Translations under genes and position numbers: made by a program
The notes under the pieces: model-generated
Seen by the model: only the letters and a program-made list of their open reading frames with translations
What the model was told of the DNA's origin: nothing
The model's database searches: none
NCBI RefSeq assembly: GCF_011038975.1
Contig: NZ_JAAKEC010000004.1
Coordinates: forward strand, 62,001-126,000
Length of the DNA: 64,000 nucleotides
Source: Adlercreutzia sp. ZJ176
GTDB taxonomy: Bacteria > Actinomycetota > Coriobacteriia > Coriobacteriales > Eggerthellaceae
Reading direction: 5' to 3'
Shown: one piece after another, positions 35,467 through 43,007 of the stretch
Layout of the letters: each line of letters starts with the position of its first letter
How positions within the stretch are numbered: position 1 is the first letter of the stretch

Positions 35467-37071
35467 CTAGGCGTTCGAGTCGGACAACCCCATCCCGACG
35501 GCGCTGCCCATGTCGAGCGCCTGCGTCTCGAGGAGCTGCGCCTCCTTGATCTCGCTCATGATGTCAGTCAGGTCGCGAACGCGCGTCCTCAGGTTCTCGC
35601 GGGCCTCGTCCACTTTGAGCTCGCCGCTCCTTGCGTAATACGCGTCGCTTCCGAAGTACGAGATGAACTGCGTCGTGATGTTCCTCGTGCTCAGCTCGGC
35701 GAGGAACATGATCATCTCGCGGCCGTTGCCGAAGCACTCCTCCACGAACTTGATGCCGTTCTCGAGCTTCTTCTGGGATTGCTCGACCAGCGGCCCTATG
35801 GCGTCGACCTCCTTGCGGTAGGTCTGGCTCACCACCGCGAACGCCGCGCTGCCCGACTCGGCTCCCTCTGCGGAGCACGCCCCCGCGATGCCGCGGATCT
35901 TGCGGAAGAAGAGCTTCTCGCCGCGCACGAAGTCCCTGACGGCAGTGCCTGCCGCCACCTTGCGCTCAAGCTCGGCTTCGCGCTTGCTCAAGGGCGTGAG
36001 CACCGCCTCCTCCACCGTCTGGCCTCCCAGCAGCTTCGGCTTCGCGGCCCTCAGCTCGTCGCGCATCGCCAGCACGAGCTTCTGCTGGTCGAGCGCCTTT
36101 GCGCACTGCGTGGAGAGCGCGTCCAGGATCAAGCTGAGGAGGGCGACGCGCTCGTCGAACGGGGCGTCCTTGGCGCGGTTGACCACGTCAAGGCTCGCGT
36201 CCCCGTCGAGCACCTGGCTGATCTGGTAGTCCGAGCGGTACTTCTCGAACAAGGTGTAGTACACGGAGAAGCGGTCCGCGATGTCCTCGTCGCGCAGGAA
36301 CTGGGAGAAGAGGACGTCGTTGCACGCGACCCCCGACTCCTCGTAGAGCGCTATGACCTTTGCCAGGTCCTCCCACCCGCGCGCGGTGACGAAGCTCTTG
36401 CCCCCGCCCGGCTTCGACTCGACCTTGTAGAAGCAGTCGGGCTTGGCCTGCAGGAAGGACGTGACGACGGGGTGGATGCCCTTCTCGGCGGCGTAGCGCC
36501 CCCAGACGGCATAGTCGGGCTCTACGTCCAACTCGCGCAGGCGGTCCAGGATCACGACGTCGAACTCGTGGACCGACCGGTTGTACTCGGGCGGGTTGCC
36601 GGCGCACACCACCACCCAGTTGTCGGGCACTTTGTGGCGTCCGAACGTCTTGAACTGGAGGAACTGCAACATGGAGGGGTAGAGCGTCTCCGACACGCAG
36701 TTGATCTCGTCCAAGAAAAGGATGCCGCGCTCTTCGCCGGTTGCCTCCATGTAGTCGTATATCGCGCCCACGATCTCGCTCATCGTGTACTCCGAGGCGT
36801 CGTATTCCAGCCCCTTGAACTCGCGATGGACTATGTGGGGCAGGCCGAGCGCGCTTTGGCGCGTGTGGTGGGTCATCGAATATGAGACGAGGCCGATCTG
36901 CAGCTCCTGGGCGATCTGCTCGATGATGGCGGTCTTTCCTATGCCGGGGGCGCCGACGAGGAACATCGGGCGCTGCCGCTCCGGCTCGATGATGTACATG
37001 CCCGCGTCATCTTGCCTGAGGTAGGCGTTCACGGTCTCCTTGATCTGCTTTTTCGCTGTGGCGATGTCCAT
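35467..37071 (-). CDS. MoxR-like AAA+ ATPase partnered with a DUF2201/VWA protein
   Basis: 534-residue cytoplasmic ATPase. Walker A GAPGIGKT is at about residues 40-47, Walker B ILFLDEIN near 119, and a sensor-like VVVCAGNPPEYN follows. The C-terminal ~250 residues are helical, with heptad-like stretches. MoxR-family ATPases act as chaperones that load or activate partners through a von Willebrand A domain, and the VWA partner is encoded 9 bp upstream. The pair is widespread but its client is generally unknown. It is the last gene of a TetR-LRR-VWA-ATPase operon and is followed by a strong terminator. Confidence 0.9.
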   Translation of the reverse strand: MDIATAKKQIKETVNAYLRQDDAGMYIIEPERQRPMFLVGAPGIGKTAIIEQIAQELQIGLVSYSMTHHTRQSALGLPHIVHREFKGLEYDASEYTMSEIVGAIYDYMEATGEERGILFLDEINCVSETLYPSMLQFLQFKTFGRHKVPDNWVVVCAGNPPEYNRSVHEFDVVILDRLRELDVEPDYAVWGRYAAEKGIHPVVTSFLQAKPDCFYKVESKPGGGKSFVTARGWEDLAKVIALYEESGVACNDVLFSQFLRDEDIADRFSVYYTLFEKYRSDYQISQVLDGDASLDVVNRAKDAPFDERVALLSLILDALSTQCAKALDQQKLVLAMRDELRAAKPKLLGGQTVEEAVLTPLSKREAELERKVAAGTAVRDFVRGEKLFFRKIRGIAGACSAEGAESGSAAFAVVSQTYRKEVDAIGPLVEQSQKKLENGIKFVEECFGNGREMIMFLAELSTRNITTQFISYFGSDAYYARSGELKVDEARENLRTRVRDLTDIMSEIKEAQLLETQALDMGSAVGMGLSDSNA

Positions 37072-37080
37072 GGTGGCTCC

Positions 37081-38808
37081 TTAACTCAGTTTGCTCTCGA
37101 AGCGGTTGATGCCTTCTTTGTCGATCAGGACGCGCATGGCCCAGGGGGGCACTTTGGGGATGTAGTTGTCGCCGTCGTCGAGGAACACGAACGCCGTGTC
37201 GTAGTCGGGCACCTTCTCGGGGAAGTCGCCGATCCCGTCTGTGAAGTAGATGATGCCCTTCAGGTCGGACAGTTCGCCGTCCCGCTTCAGCTTGTCGACG
37301 TAGCTGAAGGCGGGGCGGAAGTCGGTGCCGCCCATTCCCCGTATGACGAAGCCCTCCATGAGCCGGTCGACGTCGCGCAGGTCGCTTATCTTCGTGTCGG
37401 ACTGGACTTTCGCATCGCACTGTATGACGTGGATGTTCACCTCGTGCGAGCAGTCCTCCTGCTTCTTCAGGATGCTGAACGTGTGCTCGACGAACTTCTT
37501 GACGAGCTCCCCCTCGCATGACTCGGACGTGTCGATGCAGATGGCGAAGTCGCGGATGTGGTTCGTCTCCTTGTACTCGAGGGGCTCGATGAGCGGCATG
37601 TCGCCGTACAGGCTCAGCCCGTAGGTGTAGAAGACGTAGTCGAACTCGTCGTCGTTGATCTTCATCTCCTCGGAGAGGGAGGCGAAGCGCCGCAGGAAGT
37701 CGGAGTAGTCGGCCTTCTTCCTGTTGGCTGCGGCCAGAAGCTTCGTGAAGTCGCCCGCTTCGCAGCCCCACGACGCCGAGAAGGTCTCCAGGTCGGTCTC
37801 CACCTGCTTGGCCAGCTCCTCCCAGCTGCGCTCTCCCTCGTCCTCCTCGGGGTCTCGCGTCGACTCGTCGACCTCGTCGCGCGGGTCGTCTGTTTCGTCC
37901 GCCTCGCTCGTCTCGGCGTCGCCGCGCTCGCCGTCTGCGTCCTTCGCTCCGGACTCGGAGCTCTCCGAGGTGTTCGGGGCGTCTTCGCCCTCCCTGCCGT
38001 CGGCGTCATCGTCTGGCGAGCTGTTGTCGTCCTGCCCCTCGGAGAGGTCGTACACGTCCTGGCGCTGCTCGTCCTGCGACGACGAGTCTCCGCCCGAGCC
38101 GCTGTCCCTGCCGTCAGATTCGCGCTTGTCGTCGGAGCTCTCGACGGTGCAGCTGTCATCGTCGGGGAGCACCGTCTTCAGCTGCGGCTTGTACGAGGGC
38201 CATCCGCGGTGGTAGTCGCGCTCGAACAGCGCGTGGAGCTCGTTCAGCCTGGCTCCGCTCACCCTCAGCTCATCGGGGCCCTGGGCCCACCTGAGCGAAC
38301 GCGTGAAGAGGCCGTACAGGTTGCCGGGCGTGAGCTTTCCCCCGCAGAGGCGGCGCAGCTCCTCCAGGGCGGCCCTGCGCTCCCCGTCGAGGGGGCTCGC
38401 GAACCGCTTCCCGCAAAGCTCCATGGCGGCATGCTCCGCCACGACGTCGCAGACGAGCCACCACGCCTCGACGTTCCCGCGGGTCGTGTCGTAGGGGTGG
38501 CGGAAGAGGCAGTGCATGACGGAATGCAGGTAGTCGCGCACGACCTCGTCGAACCCGGCGTCGAAGCGCCCTATCACCGTGTAGGGGTCGTAGTAGACGT
38601 ACGTCCCGTCAACGGCCAGCGCGTAGCGCCCGATGTTCTCCGTGAGCCGGGGCTCCATCTTCCAGAGCGCGATGTCGAGGAAGCGGAACTTCATCATGAG
38701 CTGGACGCGGGCTTCGTCGACGATCTCCAGCGCTATGCGCTGGGCCTGCTCGAAGCGGTCCTCTTCGTCTTGCAGCTTCTGCGGGAGGCTGCTGGATGTG
38801 GCGGTCAT
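37081..38808 (-). CDS. DUF2201-type putative metallopeptidase with C-terminal VWA-like domain
   Basis: 575-residue protein. The N-terminal part (to ~200) has a zinc-peptidase-like helix with H95, H99 and H104 (HSVMHCLFRHPY), but no glutamate in the usual HExxH position (S96), so catalysis is doubtful. A long, highly acidic Asp/Ser/Glu-rich linker follows (about 200-325). The C-terminal VWA-like domain has a MIDAS-type DTSES and FTDGIGD. This is the COG3864 arrangement that accompanies MoxR ATPases. I start at the ATG at 38808 (20 bp after the upstream stop); a frame to 38862 overlaps the LRR gene. Confidence 0.85.
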   Translation of the reverse strand: MTATSSSLPQKLQDEEDRFEQAQRIALEIVDEARVQLMMKFRFLDIALWKMEPRLTENIGRYALAVDGTYVYYDPYTVIGRFDAGFDEVVRDYLHSVMHCLFRHPYDTTRGNVEAWWLVCDVVAEHAAMELCGKRFASPLDGERRAALEELRRLCGGKLTPGNLYGLFTRSLRWAQGPDELRVSGARLNELHALFERDYHRGWPSYKPQLKTVLPDDDSCTVESSDDKRESDGRDSGSGGDSSSQDEQRQDVYDLSEGQDDNSSPDDDADGREGEDAPNTSESSESGAKDADGERGDAETSEADETDDPRDEVDESTRDPEEDEGERSWEELAKQVETDLETFSASWGCEAGDFTKLLAAANRKKADYSDFLRRFASLSEEMKINDDEFDYVFYTYGLSLYGDMPLIEPLEYKETNHIRDFAICIDTSESCEGELVKKFVEHTFSILKKQEDCSHEVNIHVIQCDAKVQSDTKISDLRDVDRLMEGFVIRGMGGTDFRPAFSYVDKLKRDGELSDLKGIIYFTDGIGDFPEKVPDYDTAFVFLDDGDNYIPKVPPWAMRVLIDKEGINRFESKLS

Positions 38809-38828
38809 GGCATCACCAGGCAATCTGT

Positions 38829-41453
38829 CTACAGGTCGTAATCGAAGACGCTCTCTGAGCACATCAGGCGCTTCGTCTCCAGGAGATGGGCTGACGTCGC
38901 GGCGTCCCGCAGGGCGGTGACGCGCTCGATTATCTCGTCGAGGTTATCGGGGTTCACATAGCCCCTCTCCACCAGCTCGTCGAAGGTAGCTCGGTCGTCG
39001 TGCAGGGCGACGTCGACGCTGATGTCCACGATGTTGTTGCGGACGATCCGCTCCAGCGACGTCCTGTTCGCGGCGGTGAGCATGAACGGGTCCTCGAGCC
39101 TGTCGAGGATCAGCCTCACCTGCTCATAGGCGCTGATGTCGTCCTTTTTGTCGCGCGTGATGACGTAGCTGTGCGCGTTCGCCAGGCATATGTCGAGCTG
39201 CTCTATGATGCCGGGCACGTTCACCCAGTTCGCGCCTCCGAGGCCGACTGAGATCCCGCGGATGCCGCTCTGCGTGTTGGGGAAGCGGAAGTCGAAGGCG
39301 CACCTGCCTTCCAGAGGCGTTGCAAGCTCGACGTGGATGCGCTCTATCCAGCATCGTACCGACAGGCCGCTTGCGCCGATGACCTTGAGGTCGGGGTTCA
39401 GGGACAAGAGCTCTATCCCGCGGGCGTTGTTGAACGCGTAGTCCTCGACCCTCACGATCTCGTCGGGGAACACCACTTCCGGCTCCGAGCCGGCGAAGAT
39501 GACGACGGAGTCACCGCGCTCTGACCTTCTGCACAGCATTCCGCACGCCAGGTAGAAGATGTCGTTTTCGGGGGACACGTCGATGCGCGCGAGAGACGGC
39601 ACGCCCCTCCCGTAATGCGCCCCCTCCGTCACCAAGGCCCTGTCTCCGAGCGACTCCAGGCTCGCGGGTATGCGGACCTCCTCGAGGTTCGTGTCGAAGA
39701 ACGCCTCGTCTCCGATGGCCTGCACGGAGTCGGGGATGCTCACGTGCCTCAGGTTCTTGCACACGCGGAACGCCGACTCCCCGATGCTGCGAACCGTGTC
39801 CGGGATGCGCACGCGCGTGATGCGGTCGTGGAAGGCGAAGGCCATCGGCTCGATCGCGACGGCGCCGTCGTAGACGCTGTAGATCTCCTTTTCCGCGTCG
39901 ACGAGCTGCACGAGGTGGGCTCCGTCGGCCTCTCTCCGGTAGAGGCCCCCCTCTCCGTCGTAGAACTGGTCCTTCGAGCGCTCGTCGACGGCGAACGTGC
40001 AGCGAGGACCCGAATGCACGATGTTGGTGCCCCTCGTCACGGACGTTCCGATGTGCCTGACCGTGGCGGGGACGGTCAGGCTGTCCAGCGACGACCCTCG
40101 AAACGCCGCGTCTCCGATTGACTCGAGCCACTCGTTCAAGACGGCCTCATGGAGCCGGGCGCAGTAGAAGAACGCCTTGTCCTCGATGCTCTTGAGGGAC
40201 GCCGGCGCTACGAACCGCTCCATGCCGGTGTCGGAGAAGGCGAACGGGCCTATCCTGACGACCGAGTCCGGCAGCGAGACGCGCTCGAGGCCCTTGAACC
40301 CGTGGCAGCATTTCTCGCCTATGACCTCGCATCCCTCCGCCACGGAGAGCTCTTTGCGGGGGCACGCGAGGGCGATCATCCGCTTGAAGTCGGCAGAGTA
40401 TAGCGCGGAGCCGTCGGTGGCGATGAACGGGTTCTCCTCGCTCACGATGACTTCCGCGAGGACCGACCCCTGGAGGGCGCCCGCGTCGATGCTTCGAACG
40501 GCCTTCCCGATGACGAGCTTCTTGAGCTTCCCGCTGCTGAGAACGCCTCTCTTGATCCGCTCGAGTCCTCCGGGAAGCACGAGCTCCTCGAGGTTGGGGC
40601 ATTGGTCGATCCAGCTCGCATCGAAGTCGGAGACGCTCTTCGGCAGGACGAGCCTTCTCAGGTTCGCGTTGCGCCGAAAGGCCCCGCTGCCTACCATCTC
40701 GATGCCGTCCGCGCAGATGATCTCCTCTGCCGCAACGTTGCCGGAAAGGGCGCTCGACGCTATCGCGAGGACGGGCACGTCCTCCACCTCCGCTGGGATG
40801 CTCAACGTGGGCGTTGCGGCTTTGACGCCGGTGATCTGCGCGCAAGAGCCGCCTATCACCACGTAGCGCCAGACGCTGCCGTCCGAGGTCTGAATCGAGC
40901 GCTCGCTTGACCTGCTTCCCTGCAGGGTCCCTCGCTGGCGGCGGCTGAAGCCGGCGCGCTTGTCGCCGATCTCCGCGATCTCCTTGAGCTGGGTGTCGCT
41001 CAGCGCTATGGCGGCCCCGCTGTCTGAGAAGCCCGTCGGGATCATAGACGGGAAGACCAGCCTGCTCCTGCCGCCCTCCTCCACGACATGGGGCCCCTCG
41101 TAGGGCTCGGCGTCAGGCTCATCCGGCTCGAGGGCTGTCCGCACGTTGCCGGCGATGTCGAATCGCCGGTTCGGCTCTATCTCCTCGGAGTGGAGGACGC
41201 AGTACCTCAGCCCCTTGGGAGTGGCGCGCAAGTTCGCGACGGGAAAGCTGCCGCGGTTGAGGACCTCGTAGGCGATCAGCCCGCGCGCGATCATCTCCTG
41301 GTAGGCTTCGCTGCCCTCGAGCGTCGACAAGGGCAGGTCGGTCGACTGCGTGCGCATGTTGTCCTGTCTCAGGGAGATGTTGTACAGGAGCACCTCTCGG
41401 TCTGCGGAGAGCCGGCCTTCGGCCAGGATCTCTTCATCGAACATCGTCAACAT
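38829..41453 (-). CDS. Large BspA-like leucine-rich-repeat (LRR_5) protein without export signal
   Basis: 874 residues. From about 215 to 700 it consists of TpLRR/BspA-type repeats of the form A-F-x(5)-L-x2-V-x-I-P-x-S-V-x2-I-G (for example SIGESAFRVCKNLRHVSIPDSVQAIGDEAFFDTNLEEVRIPASLESLG). BspA-like proteins are normally secreted and surface-bound, but here there is no signal peptide, anchor or transmembrane helix. The first ~190 residues may form a separate domain with a winged-helix look, and the last ~130 are helical. It lies between the tetR and VWA genes in one operon, so an intracellular recognition or scaffold role with the MoxR-VWA pair is my inference. AAGGAG precedes the start at 41453. 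Confidence 0.85.
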   Translation of the reverse strand: MLTMFDEEILAEGRLSADREVLLYNISLRQDNMRTQSTDLPLSTLEGSEAYQEMIARGLIAYEVLNRGSFPVANLRATPKGLRYCVLHSEEIEPNRRFDIAGNVRTALEPDEPDAEPYEGPHVVEEGGRSRLVFPSMIPTGFSDSGAAIALSDTQLKEIAEIGDKRAGFSRRQRGTLQGSRSSERSIQTSDGSVWRYVVIGGSCAQITGVKAATPTLSIPAEVEDVPVLAIASSALSGNVAAEEIICADGIEMVGSGAFRRNANLRRLVLPKSVSDFDASWIDQCPNLEELVLPGGLERIKRGVLSSGKLKKLVIGKAVRSIDAGALQGSVLAEVIVSEENPFIATDGSALYSADFKRMIALACPRKELSVAEGCEVIGEKCCHGFKGLERVSLPDSVVRIGPFAFSDTGMERFVAPASLKSIEDKAFFYCARLHEAVLNEWLESIGDAAFRGSSLDSLTVPATVRHIGTSVTRGTNIVHSGPRCTFAVDERSKDQFYDGEGGLYRREADGAHLVQLVDAEKEIYSVYDGAVAIEPMAFAFHDRITRVRIPDTVRSIGESAFRVCKNLRHVSIPDSVQAIGDEAFFDTNLEEVRIPASLESLGDRALVTEGAHYGRGVPSLARIDVSPENDIFYLACGMLCRRSERGDSVVIFAGSEPEVVFPDEIVRVEDYAFNNARGIELLSLNPDLKVIGASGLSVRCWIERIHVELATPLEGRCAFDFRFPNTQSGIRGISVGLGGANWVNVPGIIEQLDICLANAHSYVITRDKKDDISAYEQVRLILDRLEDPFMLTAANRTSLERIVRNNIVDISVDVALHDDRATFDELVERGYVNPDNLDEIIERVTALRDAATSAHLLETKRLMCSESVFDYDL

Positions 41454-41471
41454 CGGCGTTTCCGCTCCTTC

Positions 41472-42176
41472 TCATGCGCCTGCCTGTGCCTTCGCGCTCG
41501 GCGCGGGGTTCTGCTTTGGGCTGGCTGCCGCGGCGCCGGACAGCCTTGCCTTGAGCTCGTCGAGCAAGCGGGCGTCAGGGCGCCCGTCGTCGAGCGTCCC
41601 GTCGAGGTCGAACGGCTCGGCTGCGCCGTCATGGAACGCCTCGAGTATCTGAAGCGACTTCGAAGGCGCGTCTATCTCGAAGCCCTGCTTGATCGAGTAG
41701 TACATCAGCTCGTAGAAGCCGCCCCATACTTCGATGACGCGCTGCGATCGGGACTCGAACGCCGGGCGCGTGGGGTCGAGGTTCTCCAGGCCCCATTCGT
41801 AGTGCCCGCGCATCAGCTCGTCTGCCAGCTCGCGGTCCTTGAGCATGTCGTAGAGGAGGCGCCGGCCGCCGTCCTTGCTGAGCAGGTAGCCGTAGTAGAG
41901 GCATCCGATGCGGTGCGCGTCCAAGTAGCTCAACTGCGAAGGGGTCCCGTACCCGACGATGCCGAGCATGTCGGCGATCGTCGACAGAAGCCCGTTCAGG
42001 TATTCGGCGGCGAAGTCCATCTTGCGCGGGTAGTAATGCTGGACGAGGGCCCTCGAGATGCCGGCCTCCTCGGCCACGAGCTGATACGAGGTCGCGTCAA
42101 GGCCCCTGGTGACGAGGCTCTCTCGGATCACAGCCTCCAAGCGCTTCCTCAGCTCAGGGTTTTTGGTTCGCGGCAT
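41472..42176 (-). CDS. TetR-family regulator of the LRR-VWA-ATPase operon
   Basis: 234-residue TetR protein with a clear N-terminal helix-turn-helix (RGLDATSYQLVAEEAGISRALVQHYYPRKMDFAAEYLNGLL). The ligand domain is unassigned and the C-terminus ends in an Ala/Pro-rich tail. It is the first gene of the four-gene operon, 18 bp before the LRR gene. The 38-bp nested palindrome over its promoter is the obvious operator, so the operon is probably kept off until an inducer binds. Confidence 0.92.
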   Translation of the reverse strand: MPRTKNPELRKRLEAVIRESLVTRGLDATSYQLVAEEAGISRALVQHYYPRKMDFAAEYLNGLLSTIADMLGIVGYGTPSQLSYLDAHRIGCLYYGYLLSKDGGRRLLYDMLKDRELADELMRGHYEWGLENLDPTRPAFESRSQRVIEVWGGFYELMYYSIKQGFEIDAPSKSLQILEAFHDGAAEPFDLDGTLDDGRPDARLLDELKARLSGAAAASPKQNPAPSAKAQAGA

Positions 42177-42208
42177 GCCCAGCCTTTCGAGTCGACTTCA
42201 CGATGCTG

Positions 42209-42246
42209 CCGTATTAAATACTATACGTGTATAGCTGTCAATACGG
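42209..42246 (-). promoter_or_regulatory. Nested palindromic operator overlapping a near-consensus promoter
   Basis: Outer arms CCGTATT/AATACGG (42209-42215, 42240-42246) and inner arms CTATAC/GTATAG (42221-42226, 42229-42234) are symmetric about the same centre. On the minus strand a perfect -35 TTGACA (42237-42242), 17-bp spacer and TTTAAT -10 (42214-42219) lie inside it. Binding of a TetR dimer (or two) here would block transcription completely. Confidence 0.85.
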
Positions 42247-42285
42247 AAAGCTCGGCCAAGCCCCCTTCGCGTGGGGGAGAAAGCA

Positions 42286-42365
42286 CCGCTTGTCGTTCGT
42301 AACGTCAGAGCAGGCGGAACTGACTACTCAGGCTCCCAGCCGAAGCGCGCGAAGGTACGGCGCCG
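42286..42365. repeat. Right boundary repeat of the 35.4-42.3 kb block (intact 3' end of the MBL gene)
   Basis: 42327-42365 is identical to 35347-35385 in the same orientation, and 42286-42299 matches 35288-35301. This copy contains the real stop codon of the MBL hydrolase (42324-42326 is TAG on the minus strand). The layout is what integration into the 3' end of a gene leaves behind. Confidence 0.85.
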
Positions 42366-43001
42366 CTCGGCCCCTATGGTGGTGAGGTCGTTGTGCCCGG
42401 GCAGCACCGCCACGTCGTCAGGGAGCTTCGCGAGCTTCTTCACGCTCGCCGTCATGTCGGACAAAGACCCGCCCGCGAAGTCGGTGCGCCCCACCGTGCC
42501 GGCGAACAGCGTGTCGCCCGAGACGAGCACGGGCAGCCCGTCGGCGTGGTTGCCGAACTGCGGCACCATGAACAGGCAGATCGAGCCCTTGGTGTGCCCT
42601 GGCGTGGAGATCACCTTCCACTTCATGCCGCCCACCTCGATCACGTCGCCGTTGGCCACGGTGCGGTCGACTGGGCACGGGATCGCCGTGTGCGAGGTGC
42701 CGGTGTCGTCGCGCGGCTGCTCCACGAACGGCGCGTCGACCGCCGACGCGATCACCGGCGCGCCCGTGATCGCGCGCAGGTCGGCGGCGCCGTCGGCGTG
42801 GTCCCAGTGCGCGTGCGTGATGACGATGGCGTCGAGGCGCGCGCCGCCGAGCTCGCGCACGATGCGCTCGGCATCGCACGACGGGTCGACCACCATCGTG
42901 CCCCGCCCGTCCGAGATGATGTACACGTTGTTCTGGATCAGCCCCATCACCAGGTACTTCACGTCGACGCAAAGCCCTTGGACCTCATAGGTTCCCGCCA
43001 T
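42324..43001 (-). CDS. MBL-fold metallo-hydrolase, glyoxalase II-like
   Basis: 225-residue cytoplasmic hydrolase of the metallo-beta-lactamase superfamily. The metal site is visible: HAHWDHADG (HxHxDH), STPGHTKGS, LVSGDTLFAGTVGRTD and a final VLPGHNDLT. Family members hydrolyse S-lactoylglutathione-like thioesters or related compounds; the exact substrate is unknown. The gene follows rel by 6 bp and may be co-transcribed. Its last 39 bases are duplicated at 35347-35385. Confidence 0.9.
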   Translation of the reverse strand: MAGTYEVQGLCVDVKYLVMGLIQNNVYIISDGRGTMVVDPSCDAERIVRELGGARLDAIVITHAHWDHADGAADLRAITGAPVIASAVDAPFVEQPRDDTGTSHTAIPCPVDRTVANGDVIEVGGMKWKVISTPGHTKGSICLFMVPQFGNHADGLPVLVSGDTLFAGTVGRTDFAGGSLSDMTASVKKLAKLPDDVAVLPGHNDLTTIGAERRRTFARFGWEPE

Positions 43002-43007
43002 GGCCCC

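Noticed and set aside
35467-42176. Reading the MoxR-VWA-LRR block as a known ternary anti-phage system
   Set aside because: No nuclease, protease with intact catalytic motif, or other effector is recognisable. Defence is only one of several hypotheses, so no named system was assigned.
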